Positions 32,059 to 40,456 are shown, counted from the first letter of the stretch. The stretch is 64,000 nucleotides of DNA from Marinobacterium sediminicola (GCF_022343685.1 NZ_CP092123.1:3162001-3226000), one strand, 5' to 3'. Notes: generated by a model from the letters alone, not told the origin. Made by a program: numbers and translations.

Positions 32059-33211
32059 TACGCTGTTTCAAACGCGCCAGCGCCAGTTCGATGCGGTCCA
32101 GCCCCGTCGTGTATGAGAAGCGGATATAGCGCTCCGGATGGTTACAACCGAAGTCGGCCCCCGGAGTGACCGCCACATGATCCTCTTCCAGCAATGACCA
32201 GCAATAGGCGTAGCTGTCGTCGGTCAGATGAGATGCATCGGCATAGACGTAGAACGCGCCCTCAGGCATGAGAGGAATACCGAAACCCAGCTCGCGCAGC
32301 CCACTCACCAGTCGATCCCGACGCTCCGCAAAGGCAGCCCGACGCTGTTCGAATATCTGCAGCGTCTGAGGTTCAAACGCCGCCAGTGCCGCGTACTGTG
32401 ACAGCGTTGCCGGTGAGATGAACAGGTTCTGGGCCATCTTTTCCATCTCGGCCACCGCCGCCTCTTCAGCCACAAGCCATCCCAGGCGCCAGCCGGTCAT
32501 GCCGAAGTACTTGGAAAAACTGTTCAGCACCACGGCATTGGGTGCCACACTGAGTACGGTCTCAGCATCGAAGCCATAGGTCAGGCCGTGATAGATCTCA
32601 TCCACAATCAGTGCACCGCCGAGGCGGTCGACCGTTGCAGCGATATCAGCCAACTGCCCGACCGGTACGACAGAACCGGTTGGGTTGGAAGGGGATGCCA
32701 GCAGGACACCCGCGGTATCGGCTTGCCAATGCTGTTCAATCAACTCCGGCGTGAGCTGATAATTGGTTTCAGGCCCCACCGGAACCAACTGGCCTCGCGC
32801 TTCCAGCAGGCGCAAAAACTGTCGATTGCAGGGGTAACCCGGATCAGCCAGCAGGAAACGGCTGCCCGGAGCCGCCAGCAGGGCGAAGGCCAACAGCAGC
32901 GCACCTGAAGCACCCGCCGTTACCAACACCTGCTGTGGCGTGATGCTGACGCCATAACGCTGCTGATAAAACGCGGCAATCGCCTCACGCAGCTGGGGAA
33001 TCCCCCCGGCCGGGGTGTAGCGGGTTTGGCCCGCAGCAAGAGCCTTCTGGGCTGCAGCAAGGATCGGTTCAGCCGTCGGGAAATCAGGCTCGCCCGCTTC
33101 CATATGCACTACATCATGCCCGGCAGCGTCAAGCTCAGCGGCTCGCTTGAGCAGATCCATTACCTTGAACGAATCGATCTCGCGCGCCCGTTCAGTCCAG
33201 CCTCTATTCAT
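32045..33211 (-). CDS. PLP-dependent aminotransferase (class I/II)
   Basis: A 388-residue fold-type I aminotransferase. ASPSNPTGSVVP, VDEIYHGLTYG and the Schiff-base segment NSFSKYFGMTGWRLGW are present. The class comprises aspartate and related aminotransferases; the amino donor cannot be assigned. It is monocistronic and divergent from dksA. Confidence 0.9.
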   Translation of the reverse strand: MNRGWTERAREIDSFKVMDLLKRAAELDAAGHDVVHMEAGEPDFPTAEPILAAAQKALAAGQTRYTPAGGIPQLREAIAAFYQQRYGVSITPQQVLVTAGASGALLLAFALLAAPGSRFLLADPGYPCNRQFLRLLEARGQLVPVGPETNYQLTPELIEQHWQADTAGVLLASPSNPTGSVVPVGQLADIAATVDRLGGALIVDEIYHGLTYGFDAETVLSVAPNAVVLNSFSKYFGMTGWRLGWLVAEEAAVAEMEKMAQNLFISPATLSQYAALAAFEPQTLQIFEQRRAAFAERRDRLVSGLRELGFGIPLMPEGAFYVYADASHLTDDSYAYCWSLLEEDHVAVTPGADFGCNHPERYIRFSYTTGLDRIELALARLKQRISRG

Positions 33212-33453
33212 CGATTTGTCTCTCTATTCAACACCCGCCGCAGTATATCGACATTCGTCGTAGCTGTATCCCGCAAAACTTCTGCCTGATATCAATGGGA
33301 TGGCAAAAACCACAAAGGGGTCTAGCCTAAAGAGTGGGCTTCTGGTACTTTCACCGGCTTTTAAAGCACATAGTGTTCCCATATCAGGGGCGCTGGGCCG
33401 GAGCAATTGCGCTCTGAAAGAGTCTGACCCCCCAATGACGTGAGGCTGCGCCA

Positions 33454-33885
33454 ATGCCGAATACCAACAACACACAGTTCATGCATTTCGAACCCTATCC
33501 GCTGGATAATGGCGAGGAGTACATGAATGATGCGCAGAAAGACCATTTCCGTAAAATCCTGCTTGCCTGGAAACGTGAGCTGATGGAAGAGGTTGACAGC
33601 ACCATCACCCACTTGAAAGAGGAAGCCTCCAACTTCGCTGACCCGAGTGACCGTGCCAGCCAGGAAGAGGAATTCAGTCTGGAGCTGCGCACCCGCGACC
33701 GTGAACGCAAACTGATTCGCAAGATCGATGAAGCACTCGACAGCATCGATGACGACGATTACGGCTACTGCGAGGCCTGCGGCGTCGAGATCGGAATACG
33801 CCGTCTGGAAGCACGACCGACTGCTACCCTCTGCATCGACTGCAAGACCCTTGCCGAGATCAAGGAAAAGCAGATCGGCCGCTGA
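33454..33885 (+). CDS. dksA: RNA polymerase-binding transcription factor DksA
   Basis: A 143-residue coiled-coil protein that works with ppGpp at RNA polymerase. The coiled-coil tip contains [13 protein letters not shown], with the two aspartates needed for function, and the zinc finger is CEAC (106-109)...CIDC (127-130). It should act on the strong rRNA promoters in this window. It is followed by a hairpin and then gluQ, as in enterics and Pseudomonas. Confidence 0.97.
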   Translation: MPNTNNTQFMHFEPYPLDNGEEYMNDAQKDHFRKILLAWKRELMEEVDSTITHLKEEASNFADPSDRASQEEEFSLELRTRDRERKLIRKIDEALDSIDDDDYGYCEACGVEIGIRRLEARPTATLCIDCKTLAEIKEKQIGR

Positions 33886-33893
33886 GATCTGAA

Positions 33894-33919
33894 CTGAGGT
33901 GCCTCTACTGGCACCTCAG
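33894..33919 (+). terminator. Hairpin between dksA and gluQ
   Basis: CTGAGGTGCC pairs perfectly with GGCACCTCAG around a six-base loop, 8 bp after dksA. There is no T-run, so it may be a partial terminator or a processing or stability hairpin that lowers gluQ expression relative to dksA. A terminator in this interval has been reported for Shigella (from memory). Confidence 0.65.
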
Positions 33920-33940
33920 ACAGCTGGTTGAGCGCTAATC

Positions 33941-34861
33941 GTGCCCTGTATCGGACGTTTCGCCCCCTCCCCTACCGGCCCTCTGCATTTCGGCTCACTG
34001 CTGGCCGCTCTGGCCAGTTATCTGGATATTCGAGCCAGAAACGGCCGTTGGCTGCTGCGTATTGAAGATCTCGATCCTCCACGTGAACAGCCCGGTGCTG
34101 CCGACTCGATCCTGCGTACGCTGGATGCCTTTGGTCTGCATTGGGACGGGGAAGTGGTATACCAAAGCCAGCGCAAGCAGCTCTATGAAGAGGCCCTGCA
34201 ACAGCTGATCGTACTCGATACAGCCTATCCCTGCCGCTGCAGCCGCAAACAGCTGCGAGCCCGGGGAGTTCTGGGATATGACGGCCACTGCCTGCGACAC
34301 CCCCCCGATGAACACTCGGATATTGCATACCGCGTGCGCCACACCCGAGCCGACCAGCAATTCGATGACCGAATTCAGGGCGTGCGCCGTTACCACTGGT
34401 CAGGGCATGAAGGAGATTTCGTGGTCTTTCGCCGGGATGGACTGTTTGCCTACCAGCTGGCCGTGGTCGTGGACGATGCCGAGCAGGGAGTCAACGAGGT
34501 CCTGCGGGGCAGCGACCTGATCGATGAAACCCCGCATCAGATGGAGCTACAGGACCAACTGGGATACCCGCGTCCACGCTATGCCCATATTCCGGTCATT
34601 ACCAATGCCCAGGGACAAAAGCTGAGCAAGCAAAACCTCGCGCCCGCTATCGATCCCCGTGAGCGCCAGACTCTGCTGCTGCTCGCGCTGCAGTTACTGG
34701 GACAGGACCCTGCTGCCGAACTGATCGATGCCAGTCTGGACGAACTCCTGCACTGGGGCATTCAATCCTGGCGTCCGGATGCCATTCCGGCCAGACTGCA
34801 TCTGACGCCTGATACATTCCCTTCAGGCCACCTTGCTTCGACACAGGCCTTGCTGCAATGA
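33941..34861 (+). CDS. gluQ: Glutamyl-Q tRNA(Asp) synthetase
   Basis: A 306-residue paralogue of the GluRS catalytic core that attaches glutamate to queuosine in tRNA-Asp. FAPSPTGPLHFGSL is the HIGH region, CRCSRKQL...GHC provides the zinc-binding cysteines, and KLSKQN is the KMSKS-type loop; the anticodon-binding domain of GluRS is absent. It starts with GTG at 33941. Its stop overlaps the ATG of the small ORF downstream. Confidence 0.95.
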   Translation: MPCIGRFAPSPTGPLHFGSLLAALASYLDIRARNGRWLLRIEDLDPPREQPGAADSILRTLDAFGLHWDGEVVYQSQRKQLYEEALQQLIVLDTAYPCRCSRKQLRARGVLGYDGHCLRHPPDEHSDIAYRVRHTRADQQFDDRIQGVRRYHWSGHEGDFVVFRRDGLFAYQLAVVVDDAEQGVNEVLRGSDLIDETPHQMELQDQLGYPRPRYAHIPVITNAQGQKLSKQNLAPAIDPRERQTLLLLALQLLGQDPAAELIDASLDELLHWGIQSWRPDAIPARLHLTPDTFPSGHLASTQALLQ

Positions 34862-35031
34862 TTCGCCATCGCCTCTTGTTGCTGACATTAGCCGCATTGG
34901 TACTGATTCCTGAACTGATCGACTGGTGGCTGTTCAGCGACCATCACTGGTCAGCACCTTTCCTGGTCTGGGCCCTGCTGATTCTGATCACGGCGGCCAT
35001 CGAATGGCGTCAACGACATCATGAACTTTGA
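34858..35031 (+). CDS. Small membrane ORF between gluQ and cbrA (cbrX-like)
   Basis: A 57-residue ORF whose ATG overlaps the gluQ stop (ATGA) and whose last 11 bp overlap the cbrA start. It has two hydrophobic segments (LLLLTLAALVLIPELI and APFLVWALLILITAAI) separated by DWWLFSDHHW and ends in a short basic tail. Its position and overlap match the small ORF called cbrX in Pseudomonas putida (name from memory), where its translation influences cbrA. Overlap at both ends argues that it is translated and couples gluQ, itself and cbrA. Function of the peptide is unknown. Confidence 0.78.
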   Translation: MIRHRLLLLTLAALVLIPELIDWWLFSDHHWSAPFLVWALLILITAAIEWRQRHHEL

Positions 35032-37969
35032 TCTCTCCACTTTGTTGCTGTTGGGCTGTGGCTACCTGCTGCTGCTCTTTGGTGCAGCCTGGTTGACCGA
35101 ACGTAAACGCCTGCCCGATCGCCTGATTCACCACCCTCTGGTACATGTCCTGGCTCTCGGCGTATTTGCCAGCGCCTGGACTTTTTACGGTATCTTTGGC
35201 GTCGCCCATCAATCGGGATATCTCTACCTGGTCTCTTATCTGGGCGCATCGGCAGCGTTTCTGTTGGCCCCACTGATTCTGATCCCCATTCTGCGTATCA
35301 CCCGACGACACCAGCTCAGCTCATTAGCGGACCTGTTTGCGTTCCGTTTCCGCAGCGGCCGGGTCGGCACCCTGACCACCCTGCTGATGCTGTTCACCAG
35401 CCTGCCACTGATCTCGATCCAGATTCAGGCATTGGCCGACTCACTGCCGATGCTCAACCCACAGATTTCCTCCAATCAGGCCGCGATCGGTTTCTGTGCC
35501 GTCATTGCACTGTTCACCATCCTGTTTGGTGCTCGTCACGCCTCCCTGCGTAACAGTCATAACGGTCTGATTTTTGCCATTGCCACCGAATCTCTGGTCA
35601 AGTTGCTCGCACTGCTGATCATCGCGGGTTATGCCCTTTTTGCGGTATTGGATGGCCCCAGTGGGTTGATCGACTGGCTGTCAGAGCACCCTGAACAGCT
35701 GCAGCAGTTGCGCCAGCCCCCGGTCGATCACTGGCAGGTGCTGCTGCTGGCCTTTTTTGCCTGCGCCTTCGTCATGCCGCACATGTTTCATGTCGCCTTC
35801 ACCGAGAACCTGCCAACCGAAAGCCTGTATCGAGCCAGCTGGGGCCTCCCGCTATTCCTGCTGTTGCTGGCCCTGGCGGTGCCACCCATTTTGTGGGCGG
35901 CCATCAAGAGCAATGCGATCGACAACCCCGAGTATCTGGTGATACAGCTGGGCCAGACCCTGCAACTCCCCTGGCTGAGTCTGCTGGCATTCATTGGTGG
36001 CCTGTCCGCCGCCAGCGGCATCATCATAGTTGCCACCGTCGCGCTCGCTTCGATGCTGCAGAACCATGTGGTGTTGCCGCTCGTCAAGGTGCCGGATAAT
36101 GTGCGATTTTATGCCTGGCTGCTGTGGGTACGCCGTCTGATCATCCTGGCCGTCATGCTCGGCAGTTATCTTTTTTTCCACTTCATCGGCCACCGGTTTG
36201 CGCTCAACCAGCTGGGACTGCTGGCGTTTATCGCTTTCCTGCAATTTCTGCCCGGCGTACTCGTGACACTGTATTGGCCGGCAGCCAGTCGCAATGGCTT
36301 TCTGGCCGGCGTCGGAGCTGGCTTCACCGTCTGGGCACTGGGCCTGCTACTGCCCATGATGGGAGCGCTTGAAACCGGAATGGATCCGGCAAGACCTGCC
36401 GAGCACGGGTATCAGATCGCACTGGTTTCACTGCTGGCCAATAGCCTGGTACTGGTTACCGTTTCCTTGCTGTTCCCGGGACGAAGGGAGGAACGCCAAG
36501 CCGCAGAAGCATGCCTGCTCAATGCCCTCCCCCGCCCCTCGGACCAGGGAATCCAGGTACAAAGTGATGCCGACTTCGTCAATCGACTGATGCCACGACT
36601 GGGCGAGAATACCGCTGTGCGTGAAGTTCGACGGGCGCTGCACGAACTTCAGTTACCCGTCGGTCGACTGTCCCCGCTGGACAGTTTGCGGCTGCGTGCA
36701 CAACTGGAACAAAATCTGTCCGGCCTGCTTGGCCCGGTTGAAGCGGCAGCGCTGCTGCAACCGCTGGACACGCCTGCCAGCAGCGGCGGCTTTAAGGCAC
36801 GCAATGTCCACCTGCTGGAACAGCAACTGGAAGCCTATGACCAGCGTCTGTCGGGCCTGGCGGCCGAGTTGGACCAGTTGCGCCGTTACCACCGCGCCAC
36901 TCTGCAAAGGTTGCCGATTGGAGTCTGCACACTGGATGCGGAGCAGCGCATTCTGTTCTGGAACGCGGAACTCGAGGCCTATACCGGACTGACCTCGGAC
37001 AGCACGCTGGGAGTTCTGCTTGATCAACTGCCAAAACCCTGGTCGGAATTGCTGGAGCGCTTTGCGGCCACTGATGCCTTACATCAAAGTGCCGAGTGTA
37101 TCGAACTGGAAGGCGCTCAGCGATGGTTCAGCCTGCACAAGGCACGACTGGATGATACCCCGGCTCAGGGCGTGGTACTTTTGATTGAAGAAGAAACGCA
37201 GCACCAATTGATGGCGCGCAAACTGGCGCACAGTGAGCGTCTCGCTTCGATTGGCCGTTTTGCAGCCGGAGTTGCTCACGAAATCGGCAACCCGGTCACC
37301 GGTATTGCATGCCTTGCCCAAAACCTGAAGCTGGAAACCGAGCAGCCTGAAGTGCTGGAAACGGGAGATCAGATCGTCGACCAGACACGACGCATCAACC
37401 GCATTGTGCAGTCGCTGATCCGCTTTGCGCACACCGGCCGCCAGGAAGGCCCGGGTCACCTGGAGCCGTTGAACCTGTTCAGTTGCATTGAGGAAGCGAT
37501 CCATCTGGTGACGCTGGACCGCCATGGGCGCCAGCAGCACTTCGTTAATAATGTCGATCAAAAACTGCTGATTCAGGGCGACCTGCAGCTGTTGCTGCAA
37601 GTGTTCGTCAACCTGCTCAACAACGCCAGTGACGCCTCTCCCGCCGAGAGCGATATCCTCATCGATTCTGAGGTCAATGAACACAGCAGTCGCATCCTGA
37701 TCACTGATGAGGGCTGCGGCATCCCGGAAGAACACCTGGAGCAGCTGTTCGAACCCTTCTTTACCACCAAGGAGCCGGGTAAGGGAACGGGGCTGGGTCT
37801 GCCTTTAGTCTACAACATCATCACCCAGCACTATGGTAGTATCGAGATTGTGAGTCCGGCCAACAAGAAACAGAACAAAGGCACTCGGGTCATTATCACT
37901 TTACCCCGGCTGCAAGGTTCTGCCAGTGCAGAACAGCCGGAGGCAGATGGAGAAGGTTTGTCCGGATGA
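35021..37969 (+). CDS. cbrA: Sensor histidine kinase CbrA with sodium/solute symporter-like domain
   Basis: A 982-residue sensor. The first about 480 residues form 12-13 membrane segments of the SLC5/sodium-solute symporter type, followed by a connector, a PAS domain (about 630-730), a HisKA dimerisation domain with the phosphorylated His753 in GVAHEIGNP, and a HATPase with NNASDA and GKGTGLGLPL. It phosphorylates CbrB in control of carbon/nitrogen use. The start lies inside the upstream small ORF and the stop overlaps the cbrB start (ATGA). Whether the transporter part moves solute cannot be told from sequence. Confidence 0.95.
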   Translation: MNFDLSTLLLLGCGYLLLLFGAAWLTERKRLPDRLIHHPLVHVLALGVFASAWTFYGIFGVAHQSGYLYLVSYLGASAAFLLAPLILIPILRITRRHQLSSLADLFAFRFRSGRVGTLTTLLMLFTSLPLISIQIQALADSLPMLNPQISSNQAAIGFCAVIALFTILFGARHASLRNSHNGLIFAIATESLVKLLALLIIAGYALFAVLDGPSGLIDWLSEHPEQLQQLRQPPVDHWQVLLLAFFACAFVMPHMFHVAFTENLPTESLYRASWGLPLFLLLLALAVPPILWAAIKSNAIDNPEYLVIQLGQTLQLPWLSLLAFIGGLSAASGIIIVATVALASMLQNHVVLPLVKVPDNVRFYAWLLWVRRLIILAVMLGSYLFFHFIGHRFALNQLGLLAFIAFLQFLPGVLVTLYWPAASRNGFLAGVGAGFTVWALGLLLPMMGALETGMDPARPAEHGYQIALVSLLANSLVLVTVSLLFPGRREERQAAEACLLNALPRPSDQGIQVQSDADFVNRLMPRLGENTAVREVRRALHELQLPVGRLSPLDSLRLRAQLEQNLSGLLGPVEAAALLQPLDTPASSGGFKARNVHLLEQQLEAYDQRLSGLAAELDQLRRYHRATLQRLPIGVCTLDAEQRILFWNAELEAYTGLTSDSTLGVLLDQLPKPWSELLERFAATDALHQSAECIELEGAQRWFSLHKARLDDTPAQGVVLLIEEETQHQLMARKLAHSERLASIGRFAAGVAHEIGNPVTGIACLAQNLKLETEQPEVLETGDQIVDQTRRINRIVQSLIRFAHTGRQEGPGHLEPLNLFSCIEEAIHLVTLDRHGRQQHFVNNVDQKLLIQGDLQLLLQVFVNLLNNASDASPAESDILIDSEVNEHSSRILITDEGCGIPEEHLEQLFEPFFTTKEPGKGTGLGLPLVYNIITQHYGSIEIVSPANKKQNKGTRVIITLPRLQGSASAEQPEADGEGLSG

Positions 37970-39345
37970 GTCGAATTCTGATTGTTGAGGATGAGAATAT
38001 CATCCGCTCGGCATTGAAACGCCTGCTGGAAAAAAACGGTTACGAGATCAGCGATGCTGACTCAGTGGCCGATGCTACCGCAAACTACAGCCTGAACAGC
38101 TTTGATCTGATCATCTCTGACCTGCGACTGCCCGGAGCACCGGGAACCGACCTGATTGAGCTGGCCGGCCAGGTTCCGGTGTTGATCATGACCAGTTACG
38201 CCAGCCTTCGTTCTGCCGTAGACGCTATGAAACTCGGTGCCGTCGACTACATTGCCAAGCCGTTCGATCATGATGAAATGCTCAGTACTGTCGCTGGCAT
38301 TCTGGCACAGCACTCTGCTCCCGTCGCTAAAACCGAAATGGCACAAGACGACAGCAACGGTCAGACCCTGATCATCGGTTCTTGTCAGGCCATGCAGGAG
38401 CTGTATCGCCGCATTGCCAAGGTTGCCCGTACCGATGCCACCGTACTGATTCTGGGTGAGTCCGGCACAGGCAAGGAACTGGCCGCTCGATCCATCCACG
38501 AGCAGAGTCCTCGTGCCGGCAAACCCATGATCTGTGTCAACTGCGCAGCCATTCCGGAAACACTGATCGAATCCGAACTTTTCGGTCACGAGAAAGGCGC
38601 CTTCACCGGAGCAACCAGCAGTCGTAGCGGCCTGATTGAAGCAGCCGATGGCGGCACACTGTTTCTTGACGAGATCGGCGAACTGCCGCTGGAGGCCCAG
38701 GCCCGCCTGTTACGCTTCCTGCAAGAGGGTGAAATTCGCCGCGTGGGCGCGGTCCAGCCGCTGACGGTCGATGTCCGCCTGATTGCCGCGACTCACCGCG
38801 ACCTCAAGAGTCGTGCCCGCTCTGGTCAGTTCCGAGAAGACCTTTATTATCGTCTGTATGTCATGGAACTGCGTATGCCGCCACTGCGCGAACGCGAGAA
38901 TGACATCCTCGAACTGGCTGAAGCCTTTCTGGAAAAGCAGAGTCACAAACTCGGCTGTGAGCAGCTCAGCTTCACACCGGAAGCCAGCCAGCTTCTGCGC
39001 AGTTACCGCTGGCCCGGTAACGTACGTGAACTTGAAAATGCCATCGAACGAGCCGTCATTCTCGCCGATGGCCACCAGATCACGCCTGATTTACTGGGGC
39101 TTGAAGTCGAGTCACAGAGCCTTAGCGAATTGGAAAGCCAATACCGACAGTCTCAACAGCCCGTCCAGAGTGAAAGCGAACGTCCGCGCACTGACTTGTC
39201 TCTGGATGATTACTTCCAGCGCTTTGTATTGGAAAACCAGGACCAGATGAGCGAAACCGAACTCGCCAAGACACTGGGGATCAGCCGCAAAAGCCTTTGG
39301 GAACGGCGCCAAAAGCTGGGCATCCCCCGCAAGCCCAAAGGGTAA
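37966..39345 (+). CDS. cbrB: Sigma-54-dependent response regulator CbrB
   Basis: A 459-residue NtrC-type activator. The receiver domain has the phosphoacceptor Asp52 (ISDLRLPG); the AAA+ domain has Walker A GESGTGKE (about 164-171) and the sigma-54 contact loop GAFTGA (about 211-216); a C-terminal helix-turn-helix ([19 protein letters not shown]) binds DNA. It overlaps cbrA by 4 bp. The downstream region carries two sigma-54 promoters with GGTAACAC sites 82 bp upstream of each -24 element, the natural targets for this protein. Confidence 0.96.
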   Translation: MSRILIVEDENIIRSALKRLLEKNGYEISDADSVADATANYSLNSFDLIISDLRLPGAPGTDLIELAGQVPVLIMTSYASLRSAVDAMKLGAVDYIAKPFDHDEMLSTVAGILAQHSAPVAKTEMAQDDSNGQTLIIGSCQAMQELYRRIAKVARTDATVLILGESGTGKELAARSIHEQSPRAGKPMICVNCAAIPETLIESELFGHEKGAFTGATSSRSGLIEAADGGTLFLDEIGELPLEAQARLLRFLQEGEIRRVGAVQPLTVDVRLIAATHRDLKSRARSGQFREDLYYRLYVMELRMPPLRERENDILELAEAFLEKQSHKLGCEQLSFTPEASQLLRSYRWPGNVRELENAIERAVILADGHQITPDLLGLEVESQSLSELESQYRQSQQPVQSESERPRTDLSLDDYFQRFVLENQDQMSETELAKTLGISRKSLWERRQKLGIPRKPKG

Positions 39346-39350
39346 CATCC

Positions 39351-39372
39351 GGTAACACCCCAGAGTGTTACC
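39351..39372. promoter_or_regulatory. GTAAC palindrome just after cbrB
   Basis: GGTAACAC, six bases, GTGTTACC: a perfect palindrome 6 bp after the cbrB stop. A further GGTAACA overlaps the stop codon itself. CbrB of Pseudomonas aeruginosa binds TGTTAC/GTAACA inverted repeats (from memory), so this is a likely CbrB site. Confidence 0.7.
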
Positions 39373-39413
39373 CAAATACCCAGACACATCCTCAGGATGT
39401 ATATTTGGGTAAC
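39367..39413 (+). promoter_or_regulatory. Nested inverted repeat joining two GTAAC sites
   Basis: GTTACCCAAATA (39367-39378) is perfectly complementary to TATTTGGGTAAC (39402-39413); inside lies ACATCC-TCA-GGATGT (39386-39400). As DNA it spaces two GTAAC half-sites for an activator; as RNA it could form the end hairpin of cbrB mRNA, followed by TTATTTTTA at 39423-39431. Both uses are possible. Confidence 0.55.
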
Positions 39414-39422
39414 ACTCCGTTG
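39408..39422 (+). promoter_or_regulatory. Upstream activator site of small RNA 1
   Basis: GGTAACACTCCGTTG, beginning exactly 82 bp before the GG of the sigma-54 promoter at 39490. The same site (GGTAACACTCTGTTC) lies at the same distance ahead of copy 2. Likely CbrB binding site. Confidence 0.65.
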
Positions 39423-39488
39423 TTATTTTTATACCAAAGCATCAAGACCAACGATCAATAACAATTAAAAACAAAGAGTTATGATTAC

Positions 39489-39506
39489 TGGCATGAATGA
39501 TGCTTT
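39489..39506 (+). promoter_or_regulatory. Sigma-54 promoter of small RNA 1
   Basis: TGGCATGAATGATGCTTT, with GG (39490-39491) and GC (39502-39503) separated by ten bases, the RpoN -24/-12 layout. The predicted transcription start is near 39515. Confidence 0.82.
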
Positions 39507-39514
39507 ATTTAAGA

Positions 39515-39712
39515 CAGAACAACAACAACGCACACACTGAAGCCTGACCAGCAATAAAAATAAAAACAGGTTATGCGGATGAGTGACTCGCCTCGAACAA
39601 AAATAACAATGAGGCTTAATCGGTCGTTAAAGTGACACTGCAGCGCTCCCCAATCAGTGCTCTTAGGAACAAAAACAACAAGCTAAGTTTTACGTTGTCA
39701 CTTTACGACCGA
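39515..39712 (+). ncRNA. CrcZ/CrcY-like small RNA, copy 1
   Basis: Predicted to start about 12 bases after the -12 element; the 3' end is uncertain. It carries four A-rich motifs of the AAnAAnAA kind bound by Hfq/Crc: 39518-39529, 39553-39567, 39596-39609 and 39668-39681. Three lie in loops of short stems (CCTG/CAGG, GCCTC/GAGGC, CTTAG/CTAAG). A long helix (39621-39637 with 39696-39711) encloses the last motif. In Pseudomonas the RNA at this place between cbrB and pcnB is CrcZ, which relieves catabolite repression. No good intrinsic terminator was seen at the helix end. Confidence 0.8.
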
Positions 39713-39742
39713 TACCCCCCCTAACACAGCCCCCCTACACAT

Positions 39743-39764
39743 CTGTACCTCTGTACCTCTGTAC
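39743..39764. repeat. Short tandem repeat CTGTACCT
   Basis: Two full copies of CTGTACCT and a third CTGTAC, head to tail, in the linker between the two small RNAs. No function apparent. Confidence 0.7.
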
Positions 39765-40006
39765 ACCAGCACGCTTTACTCCACACCTCTGATCGCGCCA
39801 GCCACCCTTGGGCCAAGGATAACAATATAGTCCTAGCGTTTGTTCAACACCTAACGCTGGAGTGATCCCGCATCCTTACAGATAGGCTGAACTCACCTGC
39901 CCCGCCTGAAGACAGCGCTCCCTAAAGCCAATACTGACGAACCTATACCCATACACAGAACATGGTTACCGAACTACCCACCTCGGAAACAGTTTGCGTA
40001 TATTCT

Positions 40007-40021
40007 GGTAACACTCTGTTC
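40007..40021 (+). promoter_or_regulatory. Upstream activator site of small RNA 2
   Basis: GGTAACACTCTGTTC, beginning 82 bp before the GG of the second sigma-54 promoter (40089). A GGTTACC lies further upstream at 39964-39970. Likely CbrB binding site. Confidence 0.65.
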
Positions 40022-40087
40022 CCGCAATAGACCCAAAGAACTAGTCCGAAAGAACACAATCATTATAAAACAATAACTTAAAAAAGT

Positions 40088-40105
40088 TGGCACGAGTAAT
40101 GCTTT
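40088..40105 (+). promoter_or_regulatory. Sigma-54 promoter of small RNA 2
   Basis: TGGCACGAGTAATGCTTT with GG (40089-40090) and GC (40101-40102) ten bases apart. Closer to the TGGCAC-N5-TTGC consensus than the first copy. Predicted start near 40114. Confidence 0.85.
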
Positions 40106-40113
40106 TATCTAAT

Positions 40114-40309
40114 CAGAACAACAACAACGACTCTCAGACGCCTGACCAGCAATAAAAATAAAAACGGTCCTGTAGATGAGAGACCCGCCTCGAATAAAAA
40201 TAACAATGAGGCTTAGTCGGTCGTCGAAGTGACACAGAAGCGCTCCCCAATCAGTGCTCTTAGGAACAAAAACAACAAGCTAAGTTTTACGTTGTCACTT
40301 TGCGACCGA
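40114..40309 (+). ncRNA. CrcZ/CrcY-like small RNA, copy 2
   Basis: A second RNA of the same design, with motifs at 40117-40128, 40151-40164, 40193-40206 and 40265-40278. The segment from the third motif to the 3' helix is nearly identical to copy 1, while promoter and linker have diverged. The closing helix (40218-40234 with 40293-40308) carries changes on both arms that mostly keep pairing. The stem around motif 2 uses GACC/GGTC here instead of CCTG/CAGG. The 3' end is uncertain. Confidence 0.8.
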
Positions 40310-40456
40310 CACCCCACTCCCTCCTCGCTCGCTACCCAACATCTTCCGATCACTGCTGTCTCCGTTTCCATTACACCCAACCTTATGCCCTAAGGGTAAC
40401 CAGGTGTTATGATGCGCCATCCGTGAGACGTTACAGACAGGGACACAGCTCAACCC

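Larger units (their letters stand above)
39398..40308 (+). repeat. Tandem duplication of the activator site-promoter-small RNA unit
   Basis: Unit 1 (about 39398-39711) and unit 2 (about 39997-40308) align with a constant offset of 597-599 bp from the TATATT-GGTAACAC segment through the promoter, the A-rich motifs and the closing helix. Conservation is strongest at functional elements, which suggests an old duplication kept by selection. Confidence 0.8.
39346..40456 (+). other. cbrB-pcnB intergenic region (no protein gene)
   Basis: 1.1 kb without a protein gene. It contains two tandem units, each made of a GTAAC-type site, a sigma-54 promoter and an A-rich small RNA, plus about 290 bp of linker (39716-40000) with a short CTGTACCT tandem repeat and an AGCGTT/AACGCT hairpin (39835-39858 approximately), and about 145 bp ahead of pcnB in which I see only a GCCCTAAGGG-type palindrome. 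Confidence 0.85.

Noticed and set aside
39398-40309. CRISPR array or transposon remnant as explanation of the tandem repeat after cbrB
   Set aside because: There are only two diverged copies of about 310 bp with promoters and structured RNA, no short regular spacers, no terminal inverted repeats and no transposase.
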